From assembly GCA_026705925.1 (NCBI GenBank), contig JAPOZT010000028.1, forward strand, positions 87,977 through 151,976: DNA of 64,000 nucleotides, read 5' to 3'. Under the pieces are notes generated by a model. That model was not told the origin of the DNA. It was given only the letters and a program-made list of their open reading frames with translations, and made no database searches. Of the stretch, positions 53,845-62,863 are shown piece after piece (position 1 is the stretch's first letter; each line of letters opens with the position of its first letter). This DNA is from Gemmatimonadota bacterium (GTDB lineage Bacteria > JAAXHH01). Position numbers and translations under genes: made by a program.

Positions 53845-55605
53845 ATGGACACATACTTACGAAACATGAGGCGACGCGCATCCAGGCGGCCTTTGCGACG
53901 TCGAGGACCTTTGCTGCCCGTGGCTTCCGGCTGCATGCTGCTGGCCGTGACGGTCCTCTGTCTGAGCGGCTGCGCCGGCGACGAAAACGGTTCCAGGTCC
54001 GGCGGCCAGACCTGGGTCAATTCCATCGGCCGCCAGCTGCCGGACGATGCGGCCCCGCCGAAACAGCAGCGGTTCCGATACATGTTCCGCGAGCCGTCCA
54101 CGCTGGACATCAGCGTGGCGGCCTACGAAGCCGACGGCACCTACTTCGCCTTCGAGCGGCTGGTGCTGCTGGACGAGAACAACGAGCTGGTGCCTGCCGC
54201 GGCGGACCGTTGGGAGTCTTCGGAGGACGGCAGGACATGGACCTTCCATCTCCGGGAAGGCGCGCGGTGGAGCGACGGCCGGGACGTAACGGCCCAGGAC
54301 TTCGAGTACTCCTTCCGCCGCATGCTGGATCCGGCCAGCGGGAACATCTACGCCTTTCTCTACTACGTGATCAAGAACGGGCGGGCCTTCAACCAGGGTG
54401 AACTGACGGACGTGGCGCAGGTGGGCATCCGCGCGGTGGACGATCTGACCTTCCAGATCGAGACCGAAGGTCCGTGCCCCTACCTGCCCTATATCGTTTC
54501 CTTCATCACGTCATCACCCGTGCCGCGGTGGCAGGTGGAACGATTCGGCGCGGAATGGACGGAACCGGAACACATCGTGTCCAACTTCACCTACCGGCTC
54601 GCGGAGTGGAACACGGGTTCCGACATGACGTTCACGCTGGATCCGAACTACAACGGTCCGCACAAGGCGCTGCTCGAGGAGATCATCGTCAAGTTCATCG
54701 GCGCACAGCGCCCGGGCACCCTGCCCTATGAAAACGGTGAAATCGACGCCTATCGGCTGGACCCCATCGACTACGAACGGGTGCTTCAGGACGAACAACT
54801 TGCGCAGGAAATCCACCGGATGCCGGAGTTCACCACGTGGTACCTGTTCTTCCAGACCCGGCAGCCACCCTTCGACGACGCCCGGGTAAGGCAGGCCATC
54901 GCCCGGGCGATCGACCGGTCCACGCTTAGCACGACGGTCCTCAACGACCTGGCCATCCCGGCGTACTCCATGCTGCCGCCCGGTTTTCCGGGGTATTCGG
55001 CGGATCAGTTCAAGTCATTTCAAACCTACGATCCCGACGAGGCGCGGCGGCTGATGGCGGAAGCCGGCTATCCGGAAGGTCGGGGCTTCCCCCGCACGGA
55101 ATTGTGGCTGCGGGTGGCTGATACGGGCATCAACCGCATCGCAGGCGAAGCGGTACAGGCCATGCTCCGGGAGACCCTCGGCATCGAACTCGAGATCAGG
55201 TACCAGCAGCGCAACGTTTTCAACGAGAACCTGTTCCAGTGGCAGATCCCCATGGGCATGCTGGTCTTCGTCTATGACTACCCTGATCCGTCCAACATGC
55301 TCGGCCTCCTCTGGCGATCCCAGCCCAGGGGCTATGCCCGCCACGACTGGCTGCACGCGGAGTTCGACGACCTGCTCGACCGGGCCAATACTCATATGGA
55401 CCCCGCGGTCCGCTACGACCTGTACGCCCGGGCCGAGCGCATCATGTCGGAGGAGGCGGGCGCCGTCTTCCTTTTCCATCCGGTGATTACGGAGTTGCGT
55501 AAACCCTATCTCCGAGGCGTCAAGCAGGACCGTGAAGGCCGCGTGGTGCCGATCATATCGATACAGACCGTGAACTTCACGGAAATGTATATCGCCCGCG
55601 ACTGA
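53845..55605 (+). CDS. Peptide ABC-transporter substrate-binding lipoprotein (OppA/DppA family)
   Basis: 586 aa SBP_bac_5-family protein. N-terminal Arg-rich region and lipoprotein signal: lipobox L-S-G-C43. Family features: FRYMFREPSTLDISVAAYEA, WTFHLREGARWSDGRDVTA, FEYSFRRMLDPASG, and VRQAIARAIDRSTL. It binds oligopeptides outside the membrane and delivers them to an ABC permease that is not encoded here. It follows the M19-like gene by 24 nt. Confidence 0.94.
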   Translation: MDTYLRNMRRRASRRPLRRRGPLLPVASGCMLLAVTVLCLSGCAGDENGSRSGGQTWVNSIGRQLPDDAAPPKQQRFRYMFREPSTLDISVAAYEADGTYFAFERLVLLDENNELVPAAADRWESSEDGRTWTFHLREGARWSDGRDVTAQDFEYSFRRMLDPASGNIYAFLYYVIKNGRAFNQGELTDVAQVGIRAVDDLTFQIETEGPCPYLPYIVSFITSSPVPRWQVERFGAEWTEPEHIVSNFTYRLAEWNTGSDMTFTLDPNYNGPHKALLEEIIVKFIGAQRPGTLPYENGEIDAYRLDPIDYERVLQDEQLAQEIHRMPEFTTWYLFFQTRQPPFDDARVRQAIARAIDRSTLSTTVLNDLAIPAYSMLPPGFPGYSADQFKSFQTYDPDEARRLMAEAGYPEGRGFPRTELWLRVADTGINRIAGEAVQAMLRETLGIELEIRYQQRNVFNENLFQWQIPMGMLVFVYDYPDPSNMLGLLWRSQPRGYARHDWLHAEFDDLLDRANTHMDPAVRYDLYARAERIMSEEAGAVFLFHPVITELRKPYLRGVKQDREGRVVPIISIQTVNFTEMYIARD

Positions 55606-55696
55606 ATTGCCGCGAGATTCACGGGCATGCCCGTCGTGTTTCGTGTCGCCGCTGATTCGCATTGGCCATCCGCCGCCTTGACCATCCGATTTCCAT

Positions 55697-56971
55697 ATGA
55701 ACAAGACCGACGTATTGATCATCGGAGGTGGCGCGGTCGGTGTCTGTGCCGCATTCTACCTGCGTGAGGCGGGATACGAAGTCACCCTCGTGGACCGCGG
55801 GGAGATCGGGTCCGGCGCTTCCTACGGCAACATGGGCCTCGTTGTGCCCAGCCACAGCGTGCCGCTCGCGGCGCCGGGCGTCGTGTCGCAGGGCCTGAAG
55901 TGGATGTTCAGGCCGGACAGTCCCTTCTACATCAAGCCGCGGCTGGATCCATCGCTGGTCCGCTGGCTCTGGGCTTTCTGGAAGGCGAGCAGTGAAGACC
56001 GGATGCGCAGGGCCATTCCGTTGATCCGGGACATGAGCCTGCAAAGCCTTACGCTCTTCGATGAGCTTAACGGTCTGGACGGGGTCGATTTCGACTATCA
56101 TCAGCAGGGCGTGTTGGCCGTGTATCAAACGCGGGAGGGCCAGGAGGAAGGGGAGGAGGAACGGCACCTCCTTTCTTCCTACGGACTGGAGATCGACGCA
56201 CTTTCTCCAGACGGACTGTCCGATGCGCTTCCGGGTCTGGAGCTGAACGCCTTGGGCGGCCTGCACTTCAGGCAGGACGCCCATTTGACGCCGGGCAAGT
56301 TCGTGCGGTCGTTGGCGGGTTATTTGGAGCGGCGGGGTGTGACGGTACACACCCAGGCGGAAGTGAAGGGTTTCACAAAAGAAAACGGACGCATAGCGGT
56401 TACGCACACGACCTGTGGCGACATCGCGGCGGGAGAGGTGGTGCTCACGGCGGGTTCCTGGTCCGCCGCACTTGGTGAACTCGCCGGTGTTCCGCTGCCC
56501 ATTCAGCCGGCCAAGGGGTACAGTGTTACCCTTAGACGGCCGTCCGGCTGGCCGGAAATGCCCTTCATGCTGTCGGAATCCCGGGTGGCTGTAACGCCCA
56601 TGGGCGACACGCTCCGTATCGGAGGCACCCTGGAGCTGGCCGGCATGGATCATTCCATAAACCACCGGCGCGTTTCCGCCATTCTGAACGCTGTTCCCAG
56701 GTACCTGCTGGATTTCGATATCGGCTCTCATGAGATCCTGGAGACCTGGTGCGGGCTGCGTCCCTGCACGCCCGACGGACTGCCCTTCCTGGGCCGGGTC
56801 CCGGACGTCCGCAACCTGGTCGTGGCGGCCGGCCACGCCATGATCGGGGTATCCCTCGGACCAGTGACCGGGAAGCTGGTCCGCCAGATCGTAGCCGGCG
56901 AACGGGCCGAAAACGACAACGACCTCGACATCGACCTCGATCTACTCGCGGTGGACCGATTCGCCGCCTGA
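55697..56971 (+). CDS. FAD-dependent D-amino-acid dehydrogenase-like oxidoreductase
   Basis: 424 aa DAO-fold flavoprotein. FAD motif VLIIGGGAVGVCAAFYLREA at 6-25, then VDRGEIGSGASYGNMGLV and VLTAGSWSAALGELAG. The C-terminal WCGLRPCTPDGLPFLGRV is the DadA signature. It probably oxidises D-amino acids released from peptides, giving electrons to quinones. Neighbours (peptide binding, M19, aminoacylase-like) are consistent. The last residues (ENDNDLDIDLDLL) are a short acidic repeat. Confidence 0.87.
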   Translation: MNKTDVLIIGGGAVGVCAAFYLREAGYEVTLVDRGEIGSGASYGNMGLVVPSHSVPLAAPGVVSQGLKWMFRPDSPFYIKPRLDPSLVRWLWAFWKASSEDRMRRAIPLIRDMSLQSLTLFDELNGLDGVDFDYHQQGVLAVYQTREGQEEGEEERHLLSSYGLEIDALSPDGLSDALPGLELNALGGLHFRQDAHLTPGKFVRSLAGYLERRGVTVHTQAEVKGFTKENGRIAVTHTTCGDIAAGEVVLTAGSWSAALGELAGVPLPIQPAKGYSVTLRRPSGWPEMPFMLSESRVAVTPMGDTLRIGGTLELAGMDHSINHRRVSAILNAVPRYLLDFDIGSHEILETWCGLRPCTPDGLPFLGRVPDVRNLVVAAGHAMIGVSLGPVTGKLVRQIVAGERAENDNDLDIDLDLLAVDRFAA

Positions 56972-57010
56972 GTACACCGCCAAAGTACGCCGATTCAGCA
57001 CACCGCCCAG

Positions 57011-58360
57011 GTGAATATGCGCGATTCAAAGCCCGGGGGCACCTCGTCCGACCATCCATTTACGGCCAGGCCCCACGCCACGCTTGTACGCCTGTCCTTC
57101 CCCGTACTGCTCTCGCTCATCGCGGAACCGCTTACCGGCCTTGTGGACACCGCCTTCATCAAGCGGCTGGGCGCGGAGTCGCTGGCCGCCCTCGGGGTCG
57201 GCGCCGTGTCGCTTTCGGGTCTCTTCTGGATCTTCAACTTCCTCGGGATCAGTACCCAGACCGAAGTAGCCCAGGCCGAGGGCGACAACGACCGGTCCCG
57301 GTCCGTTTCCATGAGCAGCCTGGGCATCATCATGAGCGCGGTCTTCGGTCTGTTGATCATCGCGCTCGGCGTTCCGCTCACCTCGTACCTGGCCACGCTG
57401 CTCGGCGCGTCGGGTGCCATCCACGATGGTGCCGTGGACTACATCTTCTGGCGCTGGTTCGGTGCGCCCGCCATTCTGATCACGCTCACGGCCTGCGGTG
57501 CCTTGCGGGGGCTTCAGGATATGCGTTCAGCGCTCTGGATCGCCCTTGGCATCAACGGCATCAATATCGTGCTCGATCCGATCCTGATTTTCGGCGCGGG
57601 ACCCGTGCCCGCCCTGGGTATCGCCGGGGCGGCGGTGGCCAGCGTCGTCGCATACTGGATCGGCGCGGCTTGGTCGATCTGGATCGTCAGGCGGAAACTG
57701 GGCTGGTCCTTCCAGGTCGATTTCGGAGCGGTCCGCCGGCTGATGCGCGTCGGCGCCGATCTATTCATACGCACCGGCGTTTTGAACCTGTTTCTCCTCC
57801 TGACGACCCGAGAAGCCACGCACGGGGGTGCCGACATCGGGGCCGCTCACCAGGCGATCAGGCAGGTCTGGATGTTCGGCACTTTCGTGCTGGACGCCCT
57901 GGCCGTCACGGGCCAGAGCCTGGTGGCCTACTTCCTCGGCGGCGACCGGATCCGGAGCGCCCGAAAAGTGGCGCGCATCGTGTGTCACTGGAGCGTGTGG
58001 TCGGGTGGCCTGTTGGGCCTTGTCCTGTGGCTGGGGAGCGGAATCATCATCGATCTGCTCGTACCCGCGACCGCGATTGCCTATTTCCATTCTGCCTGGA
58101 TCATCGCAGTCGTCGTACAACCGCTGAACGCCCTGGCCTTTGCCACCGACGGGCTGCACTGGGGCTCGGGGGACTACCGGTACCTGAGGAACGCCGTGGT
58201 CCTCGCCACCGGCACGGGTGCGGCCGGACTGCTCGCCGGTCCCCATGCCCTGGACTGGATCTGGTTGATGACGGCGGCCTGGATCGGCGTCCGGGCGACG
58301 CTGGGTGTGATACGGATCTGGCCGGGTGTGGGCAACAGTCCGTTCAGGGTGATGGAGTGA
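57011..58360 (+). CDS. MATE-family efflux transporter
   Basis: 449 aa with 12 hydrophobic segments in two halves. LVRLSFPVLLSLIAEPLTGL opens the first half (VDTAFIKRLGAESLAALGV); the second starts at about 235 (LMRVGADLFIRTGVLNLFLL). It resembles the DinF branch: proton- or sodium-driven drug or metabolite export across the inner membrane. Start GTG 57011 or ATG 57017. Its stop abuts the stop of the convergent PIN gene directly. Confidence 0.92.
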   Translation: MNMRDSKPGGTSSDHPFTARPHATLVRLSFPVLLSLIAEPLTGLVDTAFIKRLGAESLAALGVGAVSLSGLFWIFNFLGISTQTEVAQAEGDNDRSRSVSMSSLGIIMSAVFGLLIIALGVPLTSYLATLLGASGAIHDGAVDYIFWRWFGAPAILITLTACGALRGLQDMRSALWIALGINGINIVLDPILIFGAGPVPALGIAGAAVASVVAYWIGAAWSIWIVRRKLGWSFQVDFGAVRRLMRVGADLFIRTGVLNLFLLLTTREATHGGADIGAAHQAIRQVWMFGTFVLDALAVTGQSLVAYFLGGDRIRSARKVARIVCHWSVWSGGLLGLVLWLGSGIIIDLLVPATAIAYFHSAWIIAVVVQPLNALAFATDGLHWGSGDYRYLRNAVVLATGTGAAGLLAGPHALDWIWLMTAAWIGVRATLGVIRIWPGVGNSPFRVME

Positions 58361-58759
58361 TCATGCCAGACGAACCAAAGATTCGGCGGCTTCTCCGAAA
58401 TTCCTGTCGTAGGTTTTGACTTCACTGACACCTCGACGTTGGCAGCTCGCCAGGTGGCACAGGTCCCTCGCTTTAAGGTTTGGAAATTGGTCGTGAAGTT
58501 GATGGGCAAGATCTACATCTTCATTCTCCATCGGCCAGATACTTATTCCCCGATCCGAAAGGAATCCAATCGCTTCTGCGAAAGTCGGCAGTCGATCTGT
58601 GGCAAGGTACACGTGCAGCAGTTCCTGCAAAACCTCCGCGGAAGTACATAGACGATCTGGGTTGCGGAGGGACGCACGAAAGAACTCACGTGCTTGTTCT
58701 TTTCGAGGATGCTTTTTGCCGACCGCGTACATGAATACGTTGGTGTCGACAAATATCAT
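58361..58759 (-). CDS. PIN-domain ribonuclease (VapC-like toxin)
   Basis: 132 aa. Acidic metal site: D5 (MIFVDTNVFMY), E42 or E46 (SAEVLQELLHV), D99 (LKARDLCHLA) and D118 (KTYDRNF). VapC toxins cleave tRNA or rRNA. No AbrB- or Arc-type antitoxin precedes it; the gene 11 nt upstream is a 278-codon unknown protein, so this may be an atypical pair or an orphan PIN protein. Confidence 0.88.
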   Translation of the reverse strand: MIFVDTNVFMYAVGKKHPRKEQAREFFRASLRNPDRLCTSAEVLQELLHVYLATDRLPTFAEAIGFLSDRGISIWPMENEDVDLAHQLHDQFPNLKARDLCHLASCQRRGVSEVKTYDRNFGEAAESLVRLA

Positions 58760-58770
58760 GTTTTCGTGGC

Positions 58771-59607
58771 TCAGTGTTCTTTCAACTGATTGATCAGTTT
58801 AACTTGATCTTCCCAATCGGGTTCCGAGGCAGGACCAGGGAGATAGTCGCACTTGTCGAAGAAAGCATCTAGCTCAGTCAGTTTTTCGACGACTTCCTCT
58901 TCGGCAAGAATGAAGTTCTTCCTTTGGGTATGTAGCTCCTGAAGCCAGGTATCGAATTCACCGTGGCGTTCCCGCCTTTTTTTGTCGAAGAATCCGTCCG
59001 CGCTTCTGATCTTGTTAAACAGCGTGTATGCCATTCCTGCAATGCTCGCGAGATAGTAGTATTCTTGACCTTCAATGATGGAAATAGGGTACTCAGTTCC
59101 CTTTACGGCATACCGCCTGAAGTTTGTGCCGATCGCGATATCGAACCTTCGCTCGTCTTCGCTTGAGGCTTCTCCGAATATCCCTTCCAGCCAGTTGTTT
59201 TCCAGCATCGAATCCAATGAACCTTCCTCGTTCTCCGGCTTGTCACCATATGGAATAACGACGCAACGTTCGATTTCAAGATCGTACTCCCAGGCGTTTA
59301 TGAGTAGTGTCTGAAGGTTATGTCCAAAGTGCTCTTTATCTTTGAGATCTATCGGTAACAATCTCTCGTCCTTGAAGAGCAAGTACGCCTTGAGGCCGAG
59401 TTCAATGCCATGAAGGAAATTGTAGGCCGTTGATCGATGAGATTCAGGCAACTGAAGGCCGAATGCTCCCTTCCAGTCGCGCGCCAGTTCGTTGCGTCCT
59501 ATCCTGACGAAATCCTTGCCAAACTCAAAAAACTCCCTATGGCCAATCCACTGTTCGCCGACAGAAACATGGGTGAACGAGTCTTCCCGCTGACGGTCAA
59601 TGTACAC
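58771..59607 (-). CDS. Uncharacterised helical protein, possibly HEPN-like; reading frame interrupted upstream by an amber codon
   Basis: 278 aa from GTG 59607. Mostly helical and charged. The segment STAYNFLHGIELGLKAYLLF followed by FGHNLQTLLINAWEYDLEIE resembles HEPN-type helices, but the usual R-x4-6-H is absent. The frame extends upstream to GTG 59751, which has a GAGGT ribosome site, encodes 35 residues ending DSTGQRKT, then meets TAG at 59646-59644. GTG 59607 has no ribosome site. So the gene may be an amber-interrupted longer one. It precedes the PIN gene by 11 nt on the same strand. Confidence 0.55.
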   Translation of the reverse strand: MYIDRQREDSFTHVSVGEQWIGHREFFEFGKDFVRIGRNELARDWKGAFGLQLPESHRSTAYNFLHGIELGLKAYLLFKDERLLPIDLKDKEHFGHNLQTLLINAWEYDLEIERCVVIPYGDKPENEEGSLDSMLENNWLEGIFGEASSEDERRFDIAIGTNFRRYAVKGTEYPISIIEGQEYYYLASIAGMAYTLFNKIRSADGFFDKKRRERHGEFDTWLQELHTQRKNFILAEEEVVEKLTELDAFFDKCDYLPGPASEPDWEDQVKLINQLKEH

Positions 59608-59751
59608 ACTTTGTTTCAGGTATTCGCGTGCCTCGTCTCGGACCTACGTTTTCCGTTGGCCGGTGCTGTCATATAGGTAGAATCGCCCGTTTGGATCGCG
59701 TTCGATATTCCTGTCTTCTGGTATGTCGAAACGGTGCCGTCTAAGATTCAC

Positions 59752-59918
59752 GATGTGACTACCTCATTGGTTTTCTTTACAGACGTACAGAACCTGCATT
59801 TTATAAAATATCAACTTAATCTTAGCATTCGTCAATACCAAATCTGATCGAATTCGCGGAAATTCTGACGACACTGAATCACGCTTCGACATGAATTCTT
59901 AAACGGTGGCCCATCCAT
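59752..59918. other. AT-rich intergenic region upstream of the PIN operon
   Basis: No gene seen. It contains a TATAAA-type -10 candidate on the minus strand (around 59803-59808) but no convincing -35. Confidence 0.4.
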
Positions 59919-61670
59919 TCAGCCCCACGGAAACGCTAACGTCGGCTGGTTCGCAAATCGTTCCATGGAGATCTCGAGGCGGGCCCCGGAACCAGGCGCG
60001 AGCCGCAGCCTGAGATAGTCGCCGGCCACTTCCACGGTCCGTCCGTCCTCTTCCGCTACCGCACTATCCACCGATACCGATTTCAACGCATGCTCCCGGT
60101 AAGCGCCGCCCTGGATAATGACTTCTGCGGGTTCCACGGGATTTGTGTTGACCAGCGTCACCGCCGACTTCGTGTCGCCGACCGTGTCGACCAGCGCCGC
60201 AACGTCTTCTGGCAGCCCGGGCCTGCGCCTTCCCGGATCGAAATACCGGAACATGCAGTGCACCGCCTGGGCGCGCTTCGGGGCAGGACCGCCCATAGTC
60301 TGTTGAAACAGTGCGTTCGGTGTCGCGGGGTTGAAGCCGTTGGTATTGTCGGACAGCCGCGTGTCCGGCGTCAACGTATCATTCCGTATCCATTCCATCT
60401 TCTGCCGGACCGACGCCAGGTCGGCCTGCAATGCCTCTTCCGGATACGTGGGATGCTCGCCGGCCACGTAACGCACCCACGCGTCATCGGCACAGCGCGT
60501 CCGCGCCGCTTCCGACATCGACCAGTACCAGGTCTCCATCGCGCCGACACTGTAGGGTCCCGGGGTAAAGTTGTACCAGCCGTCGTCCCCATACTTGTTG
60601 GGGTATACCATCCGGCCGTCCTCTTCCCGGCCGTTCTCGTTGATCAGGTCGATCATCTCGCTCCAGGGGGCCGCGTAGGACCGGTCCCCGGTCAGCAGCA
60701 GCGCGTGGCTGAAGCCCGACAGGCCCAGGTGGATCGTGTCGCGGTGTACGGTCCGACCGTCCTGCGGGGTGACGGTCGTGAATCCCCAACCGTAGCAACC
60801 GCCGTACCATTTTCCGTCACAGGCGCCGCCGATGGTGCCGTCCAGGCCGATATTGGTGGGAATGATACCGCCATTGGCCCGGGTGCGCTCGACCCAGGCG
60901 TCCACGTATTCCAGGATCCAGTCCCGGTACTTGTCCTCGCTCGTCAGCGCAAAGGCGTTGAAGGCCAGTCCCGTCGCGAGCATGTTGGAGGGATGGTCGC
61001 CGACCACGTCGGTGTAGTCCTTGAAATGGCCCAGCATCTCCTGGTAGTTGCGCTCGCCGTGGGCCAGGACGAAACGGCCCTCCTCGATGGGATCGCCCGT
61101 CCAGTCCAGGGCCGTGGCCTTTCGGAGCATGGGACCTCGGCTGCCGTTGAACAGGCTGCGGATGATCCGGTGTTCCGGGTCGTAGTTCCGTGCCCCGGGA
61201 TCCTCGTCCATGTAGAATCCAGACCACAGGCGCACCCGGCGCTCGAATTCCTCCGCTTCAGGGTCGCAGAGGCCCAGGTCACCGAAGACCGACATGCTCT
61301 CGCCGTTGTGCAGCCAGTCGAACATCACCGGGAACTCCTTGTAGTACATCCCGTCCCGGCAGAAGGGCACGTCAACCGTCTTCGCCTCGGTATACTGCTT
61401 GATGTGTCCGTCCTGCGCCAGGTTGCTCAGGGTGAGCAACTGATCCGGTCCACCCATCATGTACAGCATGGGCCAGCCGGTCAGGTTCTCGATGGCGTCG
61501 TCGGGTCCGTCGTCGCCACCCCAGCGCGGCACGCAGCGCATGTATCCCTGTTCATCGAAGTAACGGCTGTAAAAGTATTCGCAGGCCCGGGCCTGGGCTT
61601 TCATGGACTCCTTCTGCAGGAGTGCCCAGGCCGGTGGTGGCATCGGAGTGGTGATGGTTAACGAAGTCAT
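59919..61670 (-). CDS. Large uncharacterised protein with alpha/alpha-toroid appearance
   Basis: 583 aa, no signal peptide. Repeated helix pairs with aromatic and acidic residues (GWPMLYMMGGPDQLLTLSNL; KYRDWILEYVDAWVERTRAN; GLSGFSHALLLTGDRSYAAP; VGAMETWYWSMSEAAR) suggest a glycoside-hydrolase-like (alpha/alpha)6 barrel, followed by a C-terminal beta domain (AVTLVNTNPVEPAEVIIQGG). A GGAGACC site precedes the ATG. Activity on a sugar or uronate polymer is plausible from context. I cannot name the family. Confidence 0.6.
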   Translation of the reverse strand: MTSLTITTPMPPPAWALLQKESMKAQARACEYFYSRYFDEQGYMRCVPRWGGDDGPDDAIENLTGWPMLYMMGGPDQLLTLSNLAQDGHIKQYTEAKTVDVPFCRDGMYYKEFPVMFDWLHNGESMSVFGDLGLCDPEAEEFERRVRLWSGFYMDEDPGARNYDPEHRIIRSLFNGSRGPMLRKATALDWTGDPIEEGRFVLAHGERNYQEMLGHFKDYTDVVGDHPSNMLATGLAFNAFALTSEDKYRDWILEYVDAWVERTRANGGIIPTNIGLDGTIGGACDGKWYGGCYGWGFTTVTPQDGRTVHRDTIHLGLSGFSHALLLTGDRSYAAPWSEMIDLINENGREEDGRMVYPNKYGDDGWYNFTPGPYSVGAMETWYWSMSEAARTRCADDAWVRYVAGEHPTYPEEALQADLASVRQKMEWIRNDTLTPDTRLSDNTNGFNPATPNALFQQTMGGPAPKRAQAVHCMFRYFDPGRRRPGLPEDVAALVDTVGDTKSAVTLVNTNPVEPAEVIIQGGAYREHALKSVSVDSAVAEEDGRTVEVAGDYLRLRLAPGSGARLEISMERFANQPTLAFPWG

Positions 61671-61776
61671 TTATCTGGATGGTCTCCGGGTTTCCCTGAA
61701 TGTGTGATTATGAACGTCTCGCAATCCACAGCCGCATCGATTTTAAACACTGAACGAGCTACTCCAGTCGTGAAAG

Positions 61777-62070
61777 TCACACAACTTTATGTGGCCTGAT
61801 GGCTCGCAGCGCTGAAGCTGCTGTACGTTTTGCCTCTGCCAGTTCGTATTGAACCTGCAGGTTCATCCAACTCTGCGCGTCCGTATTGAAGTACTTGGCG
61901 AGTCGCAAAGCGGTTTCAGCCGAAATCCCCCGGCGGCCACGTACAATCTCGTTTATTCTGGCTGGCGTTACACCGACAGCCTTCGCCAAAGCGTTAGAAG
62001 ACAATCCAAAGGGTTCCATGAAGTCGTTTTTCAATACTTCACCGGGATGCACGGGATTCAGTCGAGCCAT
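61777..62070 (-). CDS. higA: HigA-family antitoxin
   Basis: 97 aa. The hallmark N-terminal RLNPVHPGEVLKNDFMEPFG is followed by HTH NALAKAVGVTPARINEIVRG and RRGISAETALRLAKYFNTDA. It neutralises the HigB-type toxin encoded just upstream (15-nt gap) and represses the operon. Good match to the addiction-module family. Confidence 0.94.
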   Translation of the reverse strand: MARLNPVHPGEVLKNDFMEPFGLSSNALAKAVGVTPARINEIVRGRRGISAETALRLAKYFNTDAQSWMNLQVQYELAEAKRTAASALRAIRPHKVV

Positions 62071-62085
62071 GGAAGGTATTTCCTT

Positions 62086-62364
62086 TCAGTGGTAATCAAC
62101 GATCTCCACATCATAAGTGTTACCTTTATCGAATCTGAAACACAGACGCCACTGGTAATTGATCCGTATACTGTACTGGCCTGCACGGTCTCCCGCCAGG
62201 GCCTCAAGACGATTTCCCGGCGGAACTTTCAGAAAACTAAGTGTCGCTGCAGCATCCAACTGGGCGAGTTTACGCTGGGCGACTCGTTCAACCGCGACAA
62301 ATCTACGTACACGGTATCCTGCGGCAAGTTTCTCCGTGCCCCTGCATCTAAAAGTCCTGATCAT
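62086..62364 (-). CDS. higB: HigB-type toxin (plasmid maintenance killer family)
   Basis: 92 aa RelE-fold mRNA interferase. Features: MIRTFRCRGTEKLAAGYRVR, KLAQLDAAATLSFLKVPPGN, RLEALAGDRAGQYSIRINYQ and the final WRLCFRFDKGNTYDVEIVDYH, the HigB-1 signature. Toxin-first order. The gene has its own promoter with an operator in the spacer. Confidence 0.94.
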   Translation of the reverse strand: MIRTFRCRGTEKLAAGYRVRRFVAVERVAQRKLAQLDAAATLSFLKVPPGNRLEALAGDRAGQYSIRINYQWRLCFRFDKGNTYDVEIVDYH

Positions 62365-62369
62365 AAATA

Positions 62370-62398
62370 AAGATATATCGAATATCGATAAGCGGCAA
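62370..62398 (-). promoter_or_regulatory. Promoter and operator of the second HigBA operon
   Basis: On the minus strand, TTGCCG (62398-62393), exactly 17 nt, TATCTT (62375-62370). TATCGAATATCGATA (62376-62390; 6-bp arms, 3-nt centre) fills the spacer, so HigA binding would block polymerase. Confidence 0.7.
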
Positions 62399-62753
62399 GT
62401 AGCGTGCGCTTTAATTCAGATGTAACCAGGGTCAAACGGTTGATTACGGTGTCCGTGACAGACAACAAGAACAGACAACAAGAGCAAGATATTCCGAGTT
62501 GCCGGATGTGGGCGGTTCTGCCCACGCCACAACGTCACGCCGCCTTGGCCTGCCGCATCCAGAAACTACCGTGCACCAGAGATTCCTCGTACGTCAACGC
62601 CTGGCCGATTCGCTTCTTATCGCGGAGTCGCAGATCGATACATAAATGTTCGGTAGTCTACAATAAAACCCAATAGAGGACTACAGGCCGCACAGGGGCC
62701 GCCGCGTTTCACCATACAGGATGGCGTGGGTGCGGATTCCGGCGCCGATAGGC
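62399..62753. other. Intergenic region between the HigBA operon and the aldolase promoter
   Basis: No convincing gene in about 355 nt. An open frame on the plus strand (62404-62676) has no ribosome site and no recognisable domain. Confidence 0.5.
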
Positions 62754-62782
62754 CTTGACACCGCACCGCGGGACGTGGATAA
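62754..62782 (+). promoter_or_regulatory. Promoter of the HpcH/HpaI aldolase gene
   Basis: TTGACA, exactly 17 nt, GATAAT, about 80 nt before the start codon. Confidence 0.65.
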
Positions 62783-62863
62783 TCTCCGCACTGATCCACT
62801 GCCTGACATTTGCTTTTCGCCCCTGTATTCACTATCTGTGTTTCCCCCCCGAAAGGATCCGGC

